This document shows positions 5,520 through 5,537 of a stretch of 5,537 bases of DNA, piece by piece. The stretch is from Planctomycetota bacterium. GTDB taxonomy: Bacteria > Planctomycetota > UBA1135. The stretch lies in NCBI GenBank assembly GCA_027623585.1, contig JAQBVK010000176.1:1-5537 (forward strand), given 5' to 3'. The notes below the pieces were generated by a model that saw only the letters and a list, made by a program, of their open reading frames with translations, was not told the DNA's origin and did no database searches. A program made the translations under genes and the position numbers. Positions within the stretch are counted from its first letter, which is position 1; each line of letters begins with the position of its first letter.

Positions 5520-5537
5520 CCTCCCCCCCCCCCCCCC
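5510..5537 (+). repeat. G/C inverted repeat ending in a 15-base C homopolymer
   Basis: GGGGAGG (5510-5516) can pair with CCTCCCC (5520-5526) over a GGG loop, and 5523-5537 is an uninterrupted run of 15 C to the edge of the window. This looks like a contig terminus. A homopolymer of this kind is typical of reads that lose signal and are called as G on the opposite strand, so the bases may not be genomic. Confidence 0.6.

Overview
GC-rich bacterial DNA with four protein genes and one tRNA, arranged as two units that diverge from a small tRNA-centred intergenic region near position 2030. The organism looks like a Gram-negative-type (diderm) bacterium: there is a lipobox lipoprotein, a DsbD-type periplasmic electron transporter with an N-terminal signal peptide, and a diaminopimelate epimerase. 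The DsbD is of the subtype I associate with Bacteroidetes, Planctomycetes and similar lineages (TPCVFPMIP, FTCTVGF and CVNCRKME motifs). With the high GC content, a planctomycete-like or other deep-branching GC-rich phylum is my best guess. It is only a guess, because no phylogenetic marker is present.

Left unit (minus strand, read from about 2010 down to the window edge): thiI (tRNA 4-thiouridine synthase, short form without a rhodanese domain) is followed by an unrecognised lipoprotein with carboxypeptidase-regulatory-like beta-sandwich character. The two genes overlap by 4 bp (ATGA), so they are probably co-transcribed and translationally coupled. The lipoprotein runs off the left edge.

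Middle (2011-2181): a tRNA-Val(UAC) gene with encoded CCA lies 41 bp from the thiI start, on the opposite strand. Two near-identical AT-rich 14-mers (TAGAATT-nnn-GATC) flank the tRNA and look like -10 promoter elements, one for the tRNA and one for dsbD. A GC-only hairpin sits just before dsbD.

Right unit (plus strand): dsbD (834 aa) is followed by dapF (254 aa), again with an ATGA overlap. DsbD is larger than the classical enzyme. It has two tandem periplasmic alpha-type domains, each with a Cys-x4-Cys pair, then an eight-helix CcdA-like membrane core with one Cys pair, then a thioredoxin domain (CVNC), then an extra C-terminal membrane helix. All eight cysteines fall into four redox pairs. 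dapF is recognisable, but it is short and has a substitution in the first active-site loop (CLN instead of CGN).

The last 90 bp are non-coding as far as I can see. They become very G-rich, with a short hairpin and a four-run G-quadruplex motif, and end in 15 consecutive C. This probably marks a contig end or sequencing artefact. I see no mobile element, CRISPR array, defence system or clearly new multi-gene system. The most interesting items are the DsbD architecture, the unusual DapF active site and the thiI/tRNA arrangement.
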